Below are positions 63,500-64,000 of a stretch of 64,000 nucleotides of DNA, piece after piece; position 1 is the stretch's first letter, and each line of letters begins with the position of its first letter. Both the position numbers and the translations under genes were made by a program. The notes beneath the pieces were generated by a model. That model worked only from the letters and a program-made list of their open reading frames with translations, did not search any database and had not been told where the DNA came from. The stretch is from Phocoena phocoena (Eukaryota > Chordata > Mammalia > Artiodactyla > Phocoenidae). The stretch spans positions 67,813,464-67,877,463 of the forward strand of contig NC_089224.1 in NCBI RefSeq assembly GCF_963924675.1, read 5' to 3'.

Positions 63500-64000
63500 G
63501 GGTTTCACCACAAAACCAAGTCGCCATCCACTAGTTTGGGTCAGAGTCCACAAGGTGAAAACAGAGTTCGCCAGAACTATCTACTCTGGAAATAAATCAA
63601 CAGTAAGAGGCAAAACTCTGAATTGTTCTTGGACCCACTGTAGAAAGCCGTTTTAGAAAAGAAACTATGTTCACAACACACTGATAAATAAAAAATAGAA
63701 ATTGCTAACCAATATGTATATTAGGTCTTCCCAGGTTCCTTCCTATGCACAGTGAATCATAAAGTAGGTGATAATAGCAATTCTTTCATTCCAAAGGCAG
63801 CCGCTGATAAACATCACTATCTTCAGACATATACACTTTCCCAACAAAGCTTCAAGAGGCAAATGGCCAAAGACATGACTTCTCATTTTAAGAGATGAGT
63901 AAACAGCAGATTAGAGAAGCCAAACCTAGATGAATCAGCAAGTTGAGTGATATGGAAGTTCCCCTTTAAGAAATGACGTTTACTTCCCTTGCAGCGTTTC
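63500..64000 (-). other. Start of the intron leading to the missing N-terminal CEMIP2 exon
   Basis: No exon matching the proline-rich tail or the membrane anchor of CEMIP2 is found here, so that exon must lie beyond 64000. Confidence 0.6.

Noticed and set aside
6705..63656. Many similar open frames with motifs such as [27 protein letters not shown] and [18 protein letters not shown]
   Set aside because: They are translations of CHR SINEs in different frames, not genes, and recur at each SINE.
1..64000. CRISPR arrays, operons, phage or bacterial defence systems
   Set aside because: The window is mammalian nuclear DNA. Repeats are SINEs, LINEs and microsatellites, not spaced direct repeats with unique spacers.
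1..64000. Endogenous retrovirus or LTR sequences
   Set aside because: I found no LTR pair, primer binding site or gag/pol motif; the only reverse-transcriptase coding remnant is the L1 ORF2.

Overview
This is mammalian nuclear DNA, most likely from a cetacean. Seventeen tRNA-derived SINEs carry the CHR consensus (GGGCTTCCCTGGTGGCGCAG at the head, GCGGTACGC-type end plus poly-A tail) that is characteristic of whales and dolphins. The L1 copies are of the cetartiodactyl type, and no BovB or Bov-A element was seen. The species cannot be fixed from this window.

One gene fills the window: CEMIP2 (TMEM2), the type II transmembrane cell-surface hyaluronidase, transcribed on the minus strand. I placed 22 consecutive coding exons, from 63077 (5' side) down to the stop codon at 5927. 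Every intron is GT-AG and every codon phase closes. The coding sequence here is 3,821 nt, giving 1,272 complete codons plus one split codon before the stop. Together with about 110 N-terminal residues that must lie beyond 64000 (cytoplasmic tail and signal anchor), this gives 1,383 residues, the length I recall for human CEMIP2. Residue numbers below use that offset and are therefore inferred. The exons encode the G8 domain, the first GG domain, a parallel beta-helix body and the second GG domain, all facing outside the cell. I saw no stop, frameshift or lost splice site.

Layout by plus coordinates: 1-4095 is intergenic DNA downstream of the gene with old DNA transposons (a Tigger element nested in a Charlie-type element, and MER5A). 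About 4095-5926 is the likely 3' UTR. 5927-31239 holds exons for the second GG domain and the C-terminal part of the helix, with many SINEs. 33112-43965 is the largest intron (10.9 kb) and contains a nearly full-length but dead L1. 43966-58189 holds the beta-helix exons and the end of the first GG domain. 61772-63077 holds the G8 and first GG exons. 63078-64000 is the beginning of the intron leading to the missing N-terminal exon.

No second protein-coding gene, structural RNA gene, CRISPR array or novel multigene system is supported. The most notable points are the intact CEMIP2 reading frame, an in-frame 36-bp microexon with a weak donor beside an AT-rich microsatellite, an inverted SINE pair, a dead L1 whose 5' end faces the downstream exons, and a very long G tract on the template strand. 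Percent identities, repeat ages and expression could not be computed here.
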